Shown here in pieces: positions 33,924 through 41,707 of a stretch of 64,000 bases of DNA; the stretch's first letter is position 1, and each line of letters begins with the position of its first letter. The notes beneath the pieces were generated by a model. That model saw nothing but the letters and a program-made list of their open reading frames with translations. It did not search any database and was not told the origin of the DNA. This DNA is from Bacteroidales bacterium (lineage in GTDB: Bacteria; Bacteroidota; Bacteroidia; Bacteroidales; VadinHA17): positions 45,121 through 109,120 of the forward strand of contig JARKQN010000029.1 in assembly GCA_029974835.1 (NCBI GenBank). Direction: 5' to 3'. Both the position numbers and the translations under genes were made by a program.

Positions 33924-34289
33924 CATGACAATTTATTTTATCCTGAAACAGGGTTACAAAAAACGCAAAAACCATAAGCTTCTTTTCAGACGAAATAATC
34001 TGAAAACAGATTTTAATTTCCACTCCTGAAAAATATTTTCTTGTTGAATAAAAATCATTATAACTAAAAAATTAGATGAAGGATTGCGCGACAAATTCCG
34101 TAAAACTAAAACCTTTCGTAAAGTAAAGATAATTAACAATATATGAATGCTGAGAGCCTGTTCTCAGCGAAAAAATATTTCAATCTGAAACCGTATTGTT
34201 AATAAACTATCACAGATATGTTTACAACTTTTATTTTTCATAAATTTTTTTTCAATCTTTTGTTTTAGTTTCGTGAAAAACAACAGTAT

Positions 34290-35297
34290 TTGAAGGTACT
34301 TGTAATATACGATCTCGATCCCGAGTGGGACAAAAAAGAAATAAAAGATGCCCGGAGTTCAAACCGGATGCTTTACGAATCGCTTAAAAGCGAGGGAATT
34401 GAAACGTTTATTGAAGAGGTAACCAGGCCTGATCTTGACAAAATCCTCGACAAGTACAATCCGGAAGACACGATAGTTTTCAATCTTTGTGAAACGCTGC
34501 CGGGCATTCAGTTAAGTGAGAAGAAAGTTGTTGAGATCATCGAAAGAAAAGGGTTCACATACACAGGCAACACTCCGGAAGTTATTGACCTTAGTTACAA
34601 CAAGCAGAAAACAAAAAGGATTCTCAGTTCAATCGGTGTTAGTGTCCCGCACGGCGCCGTTCTGTCCCTGCAGCAGGCTGATAAATGGACCCTTTTTCCC
34701 GCCATTGTAAAACCTTCGCTTGAACATTGCAGCCTTACACTTACCGAGAAATCTGTTGTTTATGACACCCAATCCCTTAAGGAGCAGATCAGGAAAGTAA
34801 ACCAGGAGTTAAAACAGCCCGCTCTGGTTGAAGATTTCATAGACGGGCGCGAATTTCATGTATCGGTATGGAATAACCAGGCACCTGAAATGCTTCCCCC
34901 TGTGGAGATGGATTTCTCGGCATTCCGGGAGGCAAATAAAAAACTTTGTACTTACGATTCCAAATTTACCCCGGGTTCGGAACACTATGAAAAAATTGAG
35001 TCCCTTGTCCCTGCCCCGATTGATGATGAACTTTATGCACAGATGGAAAGGGAATCCCTGAAAGCCTGGAAAGGTTTCGGTTGCATGGATTATGCCCGTT
35101 TTGATTTTCGTCTGCGCGACGACAAACTCTACCTGCTTGATGTAAATCCAAACAGCGATATAAGCTTTGATGCAAGTTTTGCCATGGCTGCCGAAGTTCT
35201 CAATTATTCATACAGTAAGATGTTGAAAAAGATATTGATGATGGCAGCAGAAAGACACCCGGTTTACGGGGAAAAGATACTTGCATTCTACGAATAA
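34290..35297 (+). CDS. ATP-grasp ligase related to D-alanine--D-alanine ligase
   Basis: The 335-residue protein is a Ddl-like ATP-grasp enzyme, which would join a carboxylate to an amine through an acyl phosphate. Seen are an N-terminal VLVIYDLDPEW, TYTGNTPEVIDLSYNKQKTKRIL (Ddl-like substrate domain), the ATP-binding lysine region FPAIVKPSLEHCS, VEDFIDGREFHVSV, and the metal-binding LLDVNPNSDIS. The last differs from the NTxPG motif of true Ddl enzymes, so D-Ala-D-Ala synthesis is doubtful. It starts with TTG: an in-frame stop lies 24 bases upstream and no ATG intervenes. It stands alone, convergent with the SulP gene. The substrate is unknown. Confidence 0.85.
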   Translation: MKVLVIYDLDPEWDKKEIKDARSSNRMLYESLKSEGIETFIEEVTRPDLDKILDKYNPEDTIVFNLCETLPGIQLSEKKVVEIIERKGFTYTGNTPEVIDLSYNKQKTKRILSSIGVSVPHGAVLSLQQADKWTLFPAIVKPSLEHCSLTLTEKSVVYDTQSLKEQIRKVNQELKQPALVEDFIDGREFHVSVWNNQAPEMLPPVEMDFSAFREANKKLCTYDSKFTPGSEHYEKIESLVPAPIDDELYAQMERESLKAWKGFGCMDYARFDFRLRDDKLYLLDVNPNSDISFDASFAMAAEVLNYSYSKMLKKILMMAAERHPVYGEKILAFYE

Positions 35298-35305
35298 AAA
35301 ATCAG

Positions 35306-35349
35306 AAAATCTATACTCTTGCCTGAAGATCTGGCAGCTATAGATTTTT
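35306..35349. terminator. Bidirectional terminator between the ATP-grasp and SulP genes
   Basis: AAAATCTATA (35306-35315) pairs with TATAGATTTT (35339-35348), with an inner TGCC/GGCA pair (35320-35323 and 35333-35336). A/T tracts flank both sides, suiting both convergent genes. Confidence 0.65.
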
Positions 35350-35386
35350 ATTTACGGATATTTCCAGAAGACTCTTTGTGCTGTAA

Positions 35387-37792
35387 TCATGAATTGAATC
35401 TTCCGATATGAAGATCTTTCTGGCTGTCAGATAGTATGTCAAAAATTGGCAGTTTCTTCAATTCATCAGCTTTTTTCAGGCGGTTTACATTCACAATCAC
35501 TATGTCTCCCTGTCCTTTTCCGTATTCTCCCCTGAAATCGTAGAATCCTGCCAGTATTACAAGTTTGCCGGCTTCGATAAGATCACGGTACTTCTTATAT
35601 GCAACATTAACCTGGTAATCGAGGTTTTTTTCAATGATCCGTGTATGCATATTTTCGTCCGGTTTACCCTGCGACTGTTCTCTTATAATGGGCTTCAGAA
35701 AATCAAGCTCATGCTTAATACCGTCAATCTCCTCTTCAAAGCCTTTCAGGTAGGCTTTTATTGCTCCGCAATCTGAATGGCCCAGGAAAAAAAGCATGGG
35801 CGTTTTTAAATGATATATTCCATAGTCAACCGAACCCTCTGTCGACAATATCTGGTTTCCTATATTCTGGATAGAAAATACCTTGTTTGACGTGTCGGGC
35901 ATAAGGGCGTTGAGAGGCACGCGTGAATCGGAACACGTAACCAGCGTAAGATATGGTTTTTGTTCATATTTAAACATTTCAAAGTACTCACGGGGGTGAG
36001 TCTGCGTGAAGTAATTATTTCCAAGAATTATCTGAGCTACAATCTCGGGCGGCATGACTGTTTTAGGTTTCACCGGAGCCTTTTTGATATCGGGTTCTTT
36101 CTCGCCGATGGCCGTAACCACCACTTCATGTAATGTGTCGCGCCGGCTCACATGTCCTAACAGATGCTCCACCTCCTCGAGACGGAGAATATCGCGGACT
36201 TCGGAATGGGCCTCCGCCACTTTGAATTCAATTCCCCTTTCTTTAAGATTCTGGTGGAGCCTCCTGATCAGCCTTGCCCCGCTGGAGTCGATCGTGGCTG
36301 AAGTGCTCAGGTCAAAAATCACAACCCTCAGGTCCGATCCCATTTCAAGAACTTTGTTCCAGACCCGGTTGTACACTGTGGCCACATTGAAATACACAAG
36401 AGTTGCTTCGACCCTGAAAAGCAACACTCCGGGAAGAAGTTCATTGTCGGGATGCCTTTTAATGTCGGTGTATCTGTTTGTACCTGGTATCCTTCCAAGG
36501 AATGCCACATGCGGATTGGAAACATTTCTTATAATAAGGGTAAGCGAAAAGAGTGCGGAAATCAGTACCCCTTTCAGTATCCCGAATATAATTACTGAGA
36601 TGAGTGCAATAATGGCAATAGTGAAATCGAAACGGTTAACCCTGAAAAGGCGCTTCAGTTCTTTTATGTCTACAAGACCTCTTACAGCCACCAGAACTAT
36701 GGCGGCGAGCACCACTGTCGGCAGGTTCTTCAGAAGGCCGGTCAGAAACATAAGGCAGAGAGCTATTGTGAATGAAGCAACGACCAGCGATACAGGAGAC
36801 TTTGCTCCGGCTTTTTCATTTACCGCCGATTGCGAAAGTCCTCCGCTGACAGGATAGCCGTGACCAAGAGCAGTAGCAATATTGGCGATCCCCAGAGCCA
36901 GAAGTTCCTGCCTGGCATCTATCTCATATCCGTTTTCCTGTGCAATGGTTTTTGCGGCGGATACACTCTCAATGTAGGCAAGAAGGAAACAGGCAAATGC
37001 CAGAGGAGTGACCATCCCGGCATCTTTAAGATTGAGTGAAGGAAGATAAAAGTCGGGTAGCCCCTGCGGTATGAGACCCACTGTCCTGAAATCGGCAGAC
37101 CCCGGGATGACGAAGGTAATTGCCAGTACTGAAAGCACAACAACGACCAGTGCTACGGGCTTGCCGGGAAATAATTTATTTCCGGCAAAAAGAAGGGCTA
37201 TAGCGGCAAGCCCAAAAGCCAGCACCGCCGGTTTTGTATCCGGCAGCTGGCGGATTAAGATAACAAACCTGTCGGCAACACTCTCGCCTCCGCCCGGCAC
37301 TCCGAAAAGTTTCGGCAGCTGGGTAAGAGCAATGGCCACTGCAGCACCGGCCTTGAACCCTGTAAGGACTATCTCGCTGATAAAGTTTATAACGCTGCTC
37401 AGCCGGAGTACGTACGCCAGAACACTTATGCAGCCTACTATAAGGGCCGTGAGCGAGGCAAGGTCGATCCATCTCTGTATATCACCTCCGGACAGGTCGG
37501 CAAGTGTCACACCGACCAGCATGGAAATTGCAGATGTCGGCCCGATGGCAAGCTGCAAACCTGTACCAAGCATTGCATAGAATAAACCCCCGATAAGATA
37601 TCCGTAAATACCATACTCGGGAGGAAGTCCGGCCAGAGTGGCATATGCAAGTGATACCGGTATGGCATAAGCGGCAAGCGTGACACCTGCAACAGTATCT
37701 TTTCCCAGAGTTGAGGCCGTATATCCTTTTATCCACTTCAGAGGCGGAATGAATCTGGATGCTTCCCTTAATGGGAGAATTCCGGTTTTCAT
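35387..37792 (-). CDS. SulP family anion transporter fused to STAS and beta-carbonic anhydrase domains
   Basis: The 801-residue protein has three parts. Residues about 15-420 form a SulP membrane domain with 10-14 helices (GVTLAAYAIPVSLAYATLAGLPPEYGIY; GHGYPVSGGLSQSAVNEKAGAKSPVS). Residues about 435-555 form a STAS domain with VVIFDLSTSATIDSSGARLI. Residues about 580-775 form a beta-carbonic anhydrase with zinc ligands C620 and D622 (CSDSR) and H672 and C675 (GHSDCGA). All catalytic positions are present. Such fusions are thought to move bicarbonate while interconverting it with CO2; sulfate is the alternative substrate. No partner genes adjoin it; acyP lies 20 bases upstream on the same strand. 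Confidence 0.93.
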   Translation of the reverse strand: MKTGILPLREASRFIPPLKWIKGYTASTLGKDTVAGVTLAAYAIPVSLAYATLAGLPPEYGIYGYLIGGLFYAMLGTGLQLAIGPTSAISMLVGVTLADLSGGDIQRWIDLASLTALIVGCISVLAYVLRLSSVINFISEIVLTGFKAGAAVAIALTQLPKLFGVPGGGESVADRFVILIRQLPDTKPAVLAFGLAAIALLFAGNKLFPGKPVALVVVVLSVLAITFVIPGSADFRTVGLIPQGLPDFYLPSLNLKDAGMVTPLAFACFLLAYIESVSAAKTIAQENGYEIDARQELLALGIANIATALGHGYPVSGGLSQSAVNEKAGAKSPVSLVVASFTIALCLMFLTGLLKNLPTVVLAAIVLVAVRGLVDIKELKRLFRVNRFDFTIAIIALISVIIFGILKGVLISALFSLTLIIRNVSNPHVAFLGRIPGTNRYTDIKRHPDNELLPGVLLFRVEATLVYFNVATVYNRVWNKVLEMGSDLRVVIFDLSTSATIDSSGARLIRRLHQNLKERGIEFKVAEAHSEVRDILRLEEVEHLLGHVSRRDTLHEVVVTAIGEKEPDIKKAPVKPKTVMPPEIVAQIILGNNYFTQTHPREYFEMFKYEQKPYLTLVTCSDSRVPLNALMPDTSNKVFSIQNIGNQILSTEGSVDYGIYHLKTPMLFFLGHSDCGAIKAYLKGFEEEIDGIKHELDFLKPIIREQSQGKPDENMHTRIIEKNLDYQVNVAYKKYRDLIEAGKLVILAGFYDFRGEYGKGQGDIVIVNVNRLKKADELKKLPIFDILSDSQKDLHIGRFNS

Positions 37793-37812
37793 TTATGTTA
37801 TTTTAAAGATAT

Positions 37813-38085
37813 TTAATGTTTTATGATGAATTCAGAATATCCGGCCGGAGGATACACGGATGCATGAACAGAAGAAACATACCCGGGTCCGTTCTCACAC
37901 CATTTTACAAATTCTTTCAGAACATCGGTTGGAGCTTCTGCTTCAATATATACAGTACCGTCGGGCATGTTTCGGACATAGCCGCAGATGCCCAGCCTGC
38001 GCGCTTCTCTTAGAGTGCTGTAACGGAACCCGACTCCCTGTACCCTGCCTTTAACGGTGATTTTATATAATTTTTTTTCTTCCAA
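37813..38085 (-). CDS. acyP: Acylphosphatase
   Basis: Hydrolyses acyl phosphates. The 90-residue protein has the phosphate-binding loop GRVQGVGFRYST with the catalytic Arg, and YVRNMPDGTVYIEAEAP with the catalytic Asn, so both essential residues are there. The start is a TTG at 38085; no in-frame ATG precedes the conserved region. It lies 20 bases ahead of the SulP-carbonic anhydrase gene. Confidence 0.92.
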   Translation of the reverse strand: MEEKKLYKITVKGRVQGVGFRYSTLREARRLGICGYVRNMPDGTVYIEAEAPTDVLKEFVKWCENGPGYVSSVHASVYPPAGYSEFIIKH

Positions 38086-38264
38086 GGATGGTACCGGTAA
38101 AATGATTTGGAATAAAATTAATAAAAATCAGTTACCATAAGTTATTATGATAATGATAATAACATTTTACGACGGTATTTGCGGAGATTAAGGTCTCAGA
38201 CCAGGAATGCCCCTAAGCTCAGGAATTCGGCTGAGGCTTCATTGAAAACAATTTAGCGGGATAA

Positions 38265-39284
38265 TCAATTCTGAATACACCTTACAGAGAGCCCGCTTTT
38301 CTTTCCGGTGCCGGTACGGTCAATATTACTGTAATTATAGTTCAAAGACCGGTACCATGCATCGGTTGATAAAGCTTCGGTGGCGGTCCACCAGTAGCCC
38401 GACATTTTGATATTTCTGAAAGCTCCTGATGTAACACGGTAACCTCCCGGAAGTGCAGTAAAGCCCGACTCGTTGTCGGCTCCCGTATTGGGAGGAGACC
38501 AGTGTGATGTGCCAGCCTCTTTAAGTTTATTGCCCGCAAGGGTTACTCCTCCAAGAAAAGATACCAGGGTTGTCCACTCTTCGTCGGTGGGTACATGCCA
38601 ACCGTCGGGACATAATTTGCCGGTATTAACAGCATACCAGTTGTAAAGAGCGCCATAACCGAGGGAATCACTTTCGAACCAGCAGTAGCCGGGAGCGGCG
38701 GCTGATGCCCATGAATTATAATCCTGCAGAAATGGAATTTCTGTGCCGTCATTGAGCTTCAACGACCTGAGGTTCTCAGCCATCCATGTCTGAGTGCCTA
38801 TCGTAACAGTCTTGTAAGTGTTACCTTCATAATCGGTAACCGATCCGTAGCTGAGGCCCTCTTTGAAATTGATAATGAATTCTTTTGGTGAGGTGGTAAT
38901 AAAGGTCTGATCGCTTCCGTAAGTTGTTCCGGTCCCGTTGACAGCCTTCACCCTGAAGTGATATTCAGTTGAGGGATTGAGGCCGCTGATATTAGCCAGA
39001 ACTGTAGTGACCTTGTTGTCGGTGATTGAGTCCGGAACGGCTGCCACAGAATTTTTGTATTCCGTGGATGTATCAAACTCGAAAGAGACAGTAGTGACAA
39101 GGTTTTTTGGATCCACAGTTGCGTAAAGAGTTGCCCAGCCCCTGCCAATGTTTGATGCATACCTCGTTGTAGCTACCGGTGCCGAAGGATCACCGTTTTC
39201 GCTGTTTTTCTTTTTGCATCCCTCGAACAAAAGCAGACCAACTGCAAGTATGAACAGGATCAGGAAAAATCGTTGTTTGTTCAT
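38265..39284 (-). CDS. FISUMP-domain lipoprotein with fibronectin-like domain
   Basis: The 339-residue protein has a lipoprotein signal with LFEGC and C23. Residues about 37-130 resemble a fibronectin type III domain (VSFEFDTST, ISGLNPSTEYHFRVKAVNGTGTTYG). The C-terminal 185 residues are a Fibrobacter succinogenes major paralogous (FISUMP) domain: VTIGTQTWMAENLRSLKLNDG, YGALYNWYAVNTGKLCPDGWHVPTDEEWTTL, and ending GLSVRCIQN. FISUMP domains are common in Bacteroidota surface proteins, and their function is not known. Its ATG overlaps the stop of the upstream gene by 4 bases, so the two are coupled. Confidence 0.9.
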   Translation of the reverse strand: MNKQRFFLILFILAVGLLLFEGCKKKNSENGDPSAPVATTRYASNIGRGWATLYATVDPKNLVTTVSFEFDTSTEYKNSVAAVPDSITDNKVTTVLANISGLNPSTEYHFRVKAVNGTGTTYGSDQTFITTSPKEFIINFKEGLSYGSVTDYEGNTYKTVTIGTQTWMAENLRSLKLNDGTEIPFLQDYNSWASAAAPGYCWFESDSLGYGALYNWYAVNTGKLCPDGWHVPTDEEWTTLVSFLGGVTLAGNKLKEAGTSHWSPPNTGADNESGFTALPGGYRVTSGAFRNIKMSGYWWTATEALSTDAWYRSLNYNYSNIDRTGTGKKSGLSVRCIQN

Positions 39285-39952
39285 TTCAGGCTGATATAAT
39301 GGATGATGAGGTTTTTGACATCTTCGGACTTTTTGAAATCGGTTTTATTGCCGGCAATAAACATTTCAAGTTCTTTTTGCTTATCCTTCAGGATCTTCAG
39401 AAGTTGTTTCCGGTTTTCGAACGAGGACATTTTATCCCCGATACGGATCCAGTACTGACTGTCGTCTGTCACTTTAAAATCATCGGGAAGTTTGAGTTTA
39501 ATGACACCGGTAGGGCCGTAAATCTGGTGGACATAATTAGGTGCTGCGGTCTGCGATTTTGCTCCGTATCCCACAGGCATTCCGGGCGATTCGACGTAAG
39601 CTTTATGTTGTTTGAACAACGTAACGTTCCCCTCTTTCATGAGCACTTCATAAAAACCTTTCGGAAAGGGTACAAATATACGGTTTGCAAGAAAAACCGT
39701 ATCAATTTTCTCCGGTTCATCGACCACCAGTGTAAGTTTTCTCTGCAGGAAAACCATTTGCTGATTGACAAGGTCATAATTGAGAATGGCCTTATTTACC
39801 AGGCCGCTTTTGAGTTTAACGATACCGGCCGTAAACCTTGGCAGCAGAAGGTTTGGCAGGTTAGTTAGCGTGTCGGTTTGCTGGGCAGACAACCGCGAAG
39901 TTCCCACTATCAGTAATCCCGACACAAATAATGCGAAATTTATTTTTCTCAT
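39281..39952 (-). CDS. Exported protein of unknown function
   Basis: A 223-residue protein I do not recognise. It starts with a signal peptide (MRKINFALFVSGLLIVGTSRLSAQ) without a lipobox cysteine. The mature part is beta-rich in the first half (GIVKLKSGLVNKAILNYDLVNQQMVFLQRKLTLVV, FVPFPKGFYEVLMKEG) and ends in a charged helix (NRKQLLKILKDKQKELEMFI). It overlaps the FISUMP lipoprotein by four bases, which suggests that the two products act together in the envelope. Confidence 0.8.
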   Translation of the reverse strand: MRKINFALFVSGLLIVGTSRLSAQQTDTLTNLPNLLLPRFTAGIVKLKSGLVNKAILNYDLVNQQMVFLQRKLTLVVDEPEKIDTVFLANRIFVPFPKGFYEVLMKEGNVTLFKQHKAYVESPGMPVGYGAKSQTAAPNYVHQIYGPTGVIKLKLPDDFKVTDDSQYWIRIGDKMSSFENRKQLLKILKDKQKELEMFIAGNKTDFKKSEDVKNLIIHYISLK

Positions 39953-40042
39953 TGCATAAATAAGATTAAAGTTGGTCTCCGGAAATATTAATTAGAACAG
40001 CAAAAACCCTGCCGGCAGATAATAAACGTCGTGAAGCCGGTT

Positions 40043-41617
40043 TTATTTTTTGGCCTCGGGTTCCTGGTATAATCCTTTTCTTGACAGGAGATGATCCAGG
40101 TTAGCCAGGTTATAGACCACCACTGCCTGCACTACCGAAGTATGATTCTGGTATTCGGGAATGCTCATGTTATATGTATCGCGTTCAGTATGCCAGATCT
40201 CATTGTAATTGAAATTATAACCCTTTGTATCTTCTGTTCCGAAAGCGAGTGTCGGAACGCCGTTCATGGCAAAATAGGCATGGTCGGAGCCGCCGGCGGT
40301 GACGGGTCGAGGTCCCGGCGGGGTTGTACGCCTGTTAAGCCTGAAGGGGAATTCAGGATTAATAGTGTTAAGCGGTTCACAAATTTTTACGAAATCATCA
40401 TACATAGCTTCCGGAACGGTAAGGCTGTTTGCAACAGTCGGACCACCGTCGCGGTTAAAGTAATTGGATATTTTATCGAGTTTATCGCTGTTTCTGGCCA
40501 CCCAGCTTTTTGAGCCCCAAAGGCCGAATTCCTCTGCTGCCCAGAGAACCACAATTATTGTGCGTTTAGGTTTACCCCCCGCCGCCATAATAAGACGTGC
40601 TGCCTCCATGGCAGGTGTTACACCCGAGCCGTCATCAACGCCGCCTGTAGCTACGTCGAATGAATCGAGATGGCCTCCCATTATCACATATTCGTCAGGA
40701 TATTTGGTCCCTCTGATGATACCAAGCACATTGTAATATTTAACCGGTCCGGGACGAAAATGGTTCCGTATATCAAATTCCAGCTGGAAATACCGTCTCT
40801 CCTTTACCATCTGCTCAATTATCCTGTACTGCTGTTCATTGAGCTTAATGTCGGGGATTGTCGGCAGGTTGTCGAATGACATCTTCTCAATGTTTTTCCG
40901 GTCGTACAGGACCCTTATCGGAACAGTAGAAGACTGTATTATACCGAGTATTCCGGCTTCGCACATTTCCCTGTAAAAAAGAGCCGGCTCGTCTTTAAGA
41001 GGGATAAGAGGCTTTTGTTCACCCTGAGGGTTTTTCCGGTTCTCGAGGGTTATCTCCCGGTTCTTTGCTGCTATTTCCTCATTTTCCTTTATAACTGCAG
41101 CCCGTATTGAATCGCCTGTACGGGAATAGTCAATGGGCCAACCTGTATTTGTGCCGGTTATCAGCACCCAGGCGCCTTTAAGTGCCCCTTTCATCCTCTC
41201 AAATTCCGCTTTCGTTTTCGGCTCCATAAGCACGTGACCTCTCTGCACTCCCTTTGTACCCGACGTATAAGACGGGGTGGCAAAGTGGAGTATCATGCCG
41301 TTTTCGCTCAGCAACCTTCCGAACCATGGCCCCCTGTTAAAGCCTACCGGCAGGGTGCCGACCTCATCAAGCACCACCTCCATTCCCCATTTTTTAAACT
41401 GTTCCGCGCTCCACTTAACCGCATTGTCGTATGCATCGGAGCCGGTTATTCTTCCTCCAAGCCTGTTAGTAAGAACATCAAGATGCTCCATGGTTCTGTT
41501 GTCGGTCTGTCCCAGACGGATTATCTCCTTTACAACCTTGTCCGTTTGGGCAAAGGATCCGGATATAAAAATTGATAAAATAATAACTACTGATGAAAAC
41601 TTCATTCTGCTGTTCAT
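40043..41617 (-). CDS. Secreted M28 family zinc peptidase
   Basis: The 524-residue protein has a signal peptide ending SGSFAQ and a PA-type inserted region, followed by the M28 catalytic core. Metal-ligand motifs are visible: H and D in GGHLDSFDVATGGVDDGSGV, the catalytic and ligand glutamates in AAEEFGLWGS, and the final His in GGSDHAYFAM. This pattern fits the carboxypeptidase Q/plasma glutamate carboxypeptidase-like group of aminopeptidases. No T9SS C-terminal domain is present, so periplasmic location is likely. MNSRM gives two possible ATG starts four codons apart. Confidence 0.92.
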   Translation of the reverse strand: MNSRMKFSSVVIILSIFISGSFAQTDKVVKEIIRLGQTDNRTMEHLDVLTNRLGGRITGSDAYDNAVKWSAEQFKKWGMEVVLDEVGTLPVGFNRGPWFGRLLSENGMILHFATPSYTSGTKGVQRGHVLMEPKTKAEFERMKGALKGAWVLITGTNTGWPIDYSRTGDSIRAAVIKENEEIAAKNREITLENRKNPQGEQKPLIPLKDEPALFYREMCEAGILGIIQSSTVPIRVLYDRKNIEKMSFDNLPTIPDIKLNEQQYRIIEQMVKERRYFQLEFDIRNHFRPGPVKYYNVLGIIRGTKYPDEYVIMGGHLDSFDVATGGVDDGSGVTPAMEAARLIMAAGGKPKRTIIVVLWAAEEFGLWGSKSWVARNSDKLDKISNYFNRDGGPTVANSLTVPEAMYDDFVKICEPLNTINPEFPFRLNRRTTPPGPRPVTAGGSDHAYFAMNGVPTLAFGTEDTKGYNFNYNEIWHTERDTYNMSIPEYQNHTSVVQAVVVYNLANLDHLLSRKGLYQEPEAKK

Positions 41618-41707
41618 ACTGTTTGGTTTTGAAATCTGGCTGAAATCTACTAAAAACTGTTTTAAATGAAGGAGATTTTTCGGGCTGTAATGATTTTTAA
41701 CAAATTT

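Larger units (their letters stand above)
33310..34289. other. 980-base gene-free region with repeats and hairpins
   Basis: This is the longest stretch without a supported gene. In order it holds a terminator behind the tRNA, a nested hairpin that ends in a copy of the tRNA 3' end, a second terminator, C-rich sequence (33489-33537), and a set of nested inverted repeats (33553-33923) around a three-hairpin palindrome. From 33930 to 34289 it is very AT-rich with nothing I can name. Open frames inside it are short and lack coding character. Confidence 0.75.

Noticed and set aside
33832..34029. Short open frame in the gene-free region
   Set aside because: It begins inside the palindrome's right arm, is AT-driven (Lys/Phe/Asn-rich), and shows no family features.
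33310..34289. Complete insertion sequence or prophage at tRNA-Gln
   Set aside because: No transposase, integrase or phage gene fragment is visible in either strand around the repeats; only possible ends or scars remain.
36054..36857. Long antisense frame (267 codons) opposite the SulP gene
   Set aside because: The minus-strand frame encodes a clear SulP-STAS protein; the antisense frame is a shadow with Ser/Arg-rich composition.
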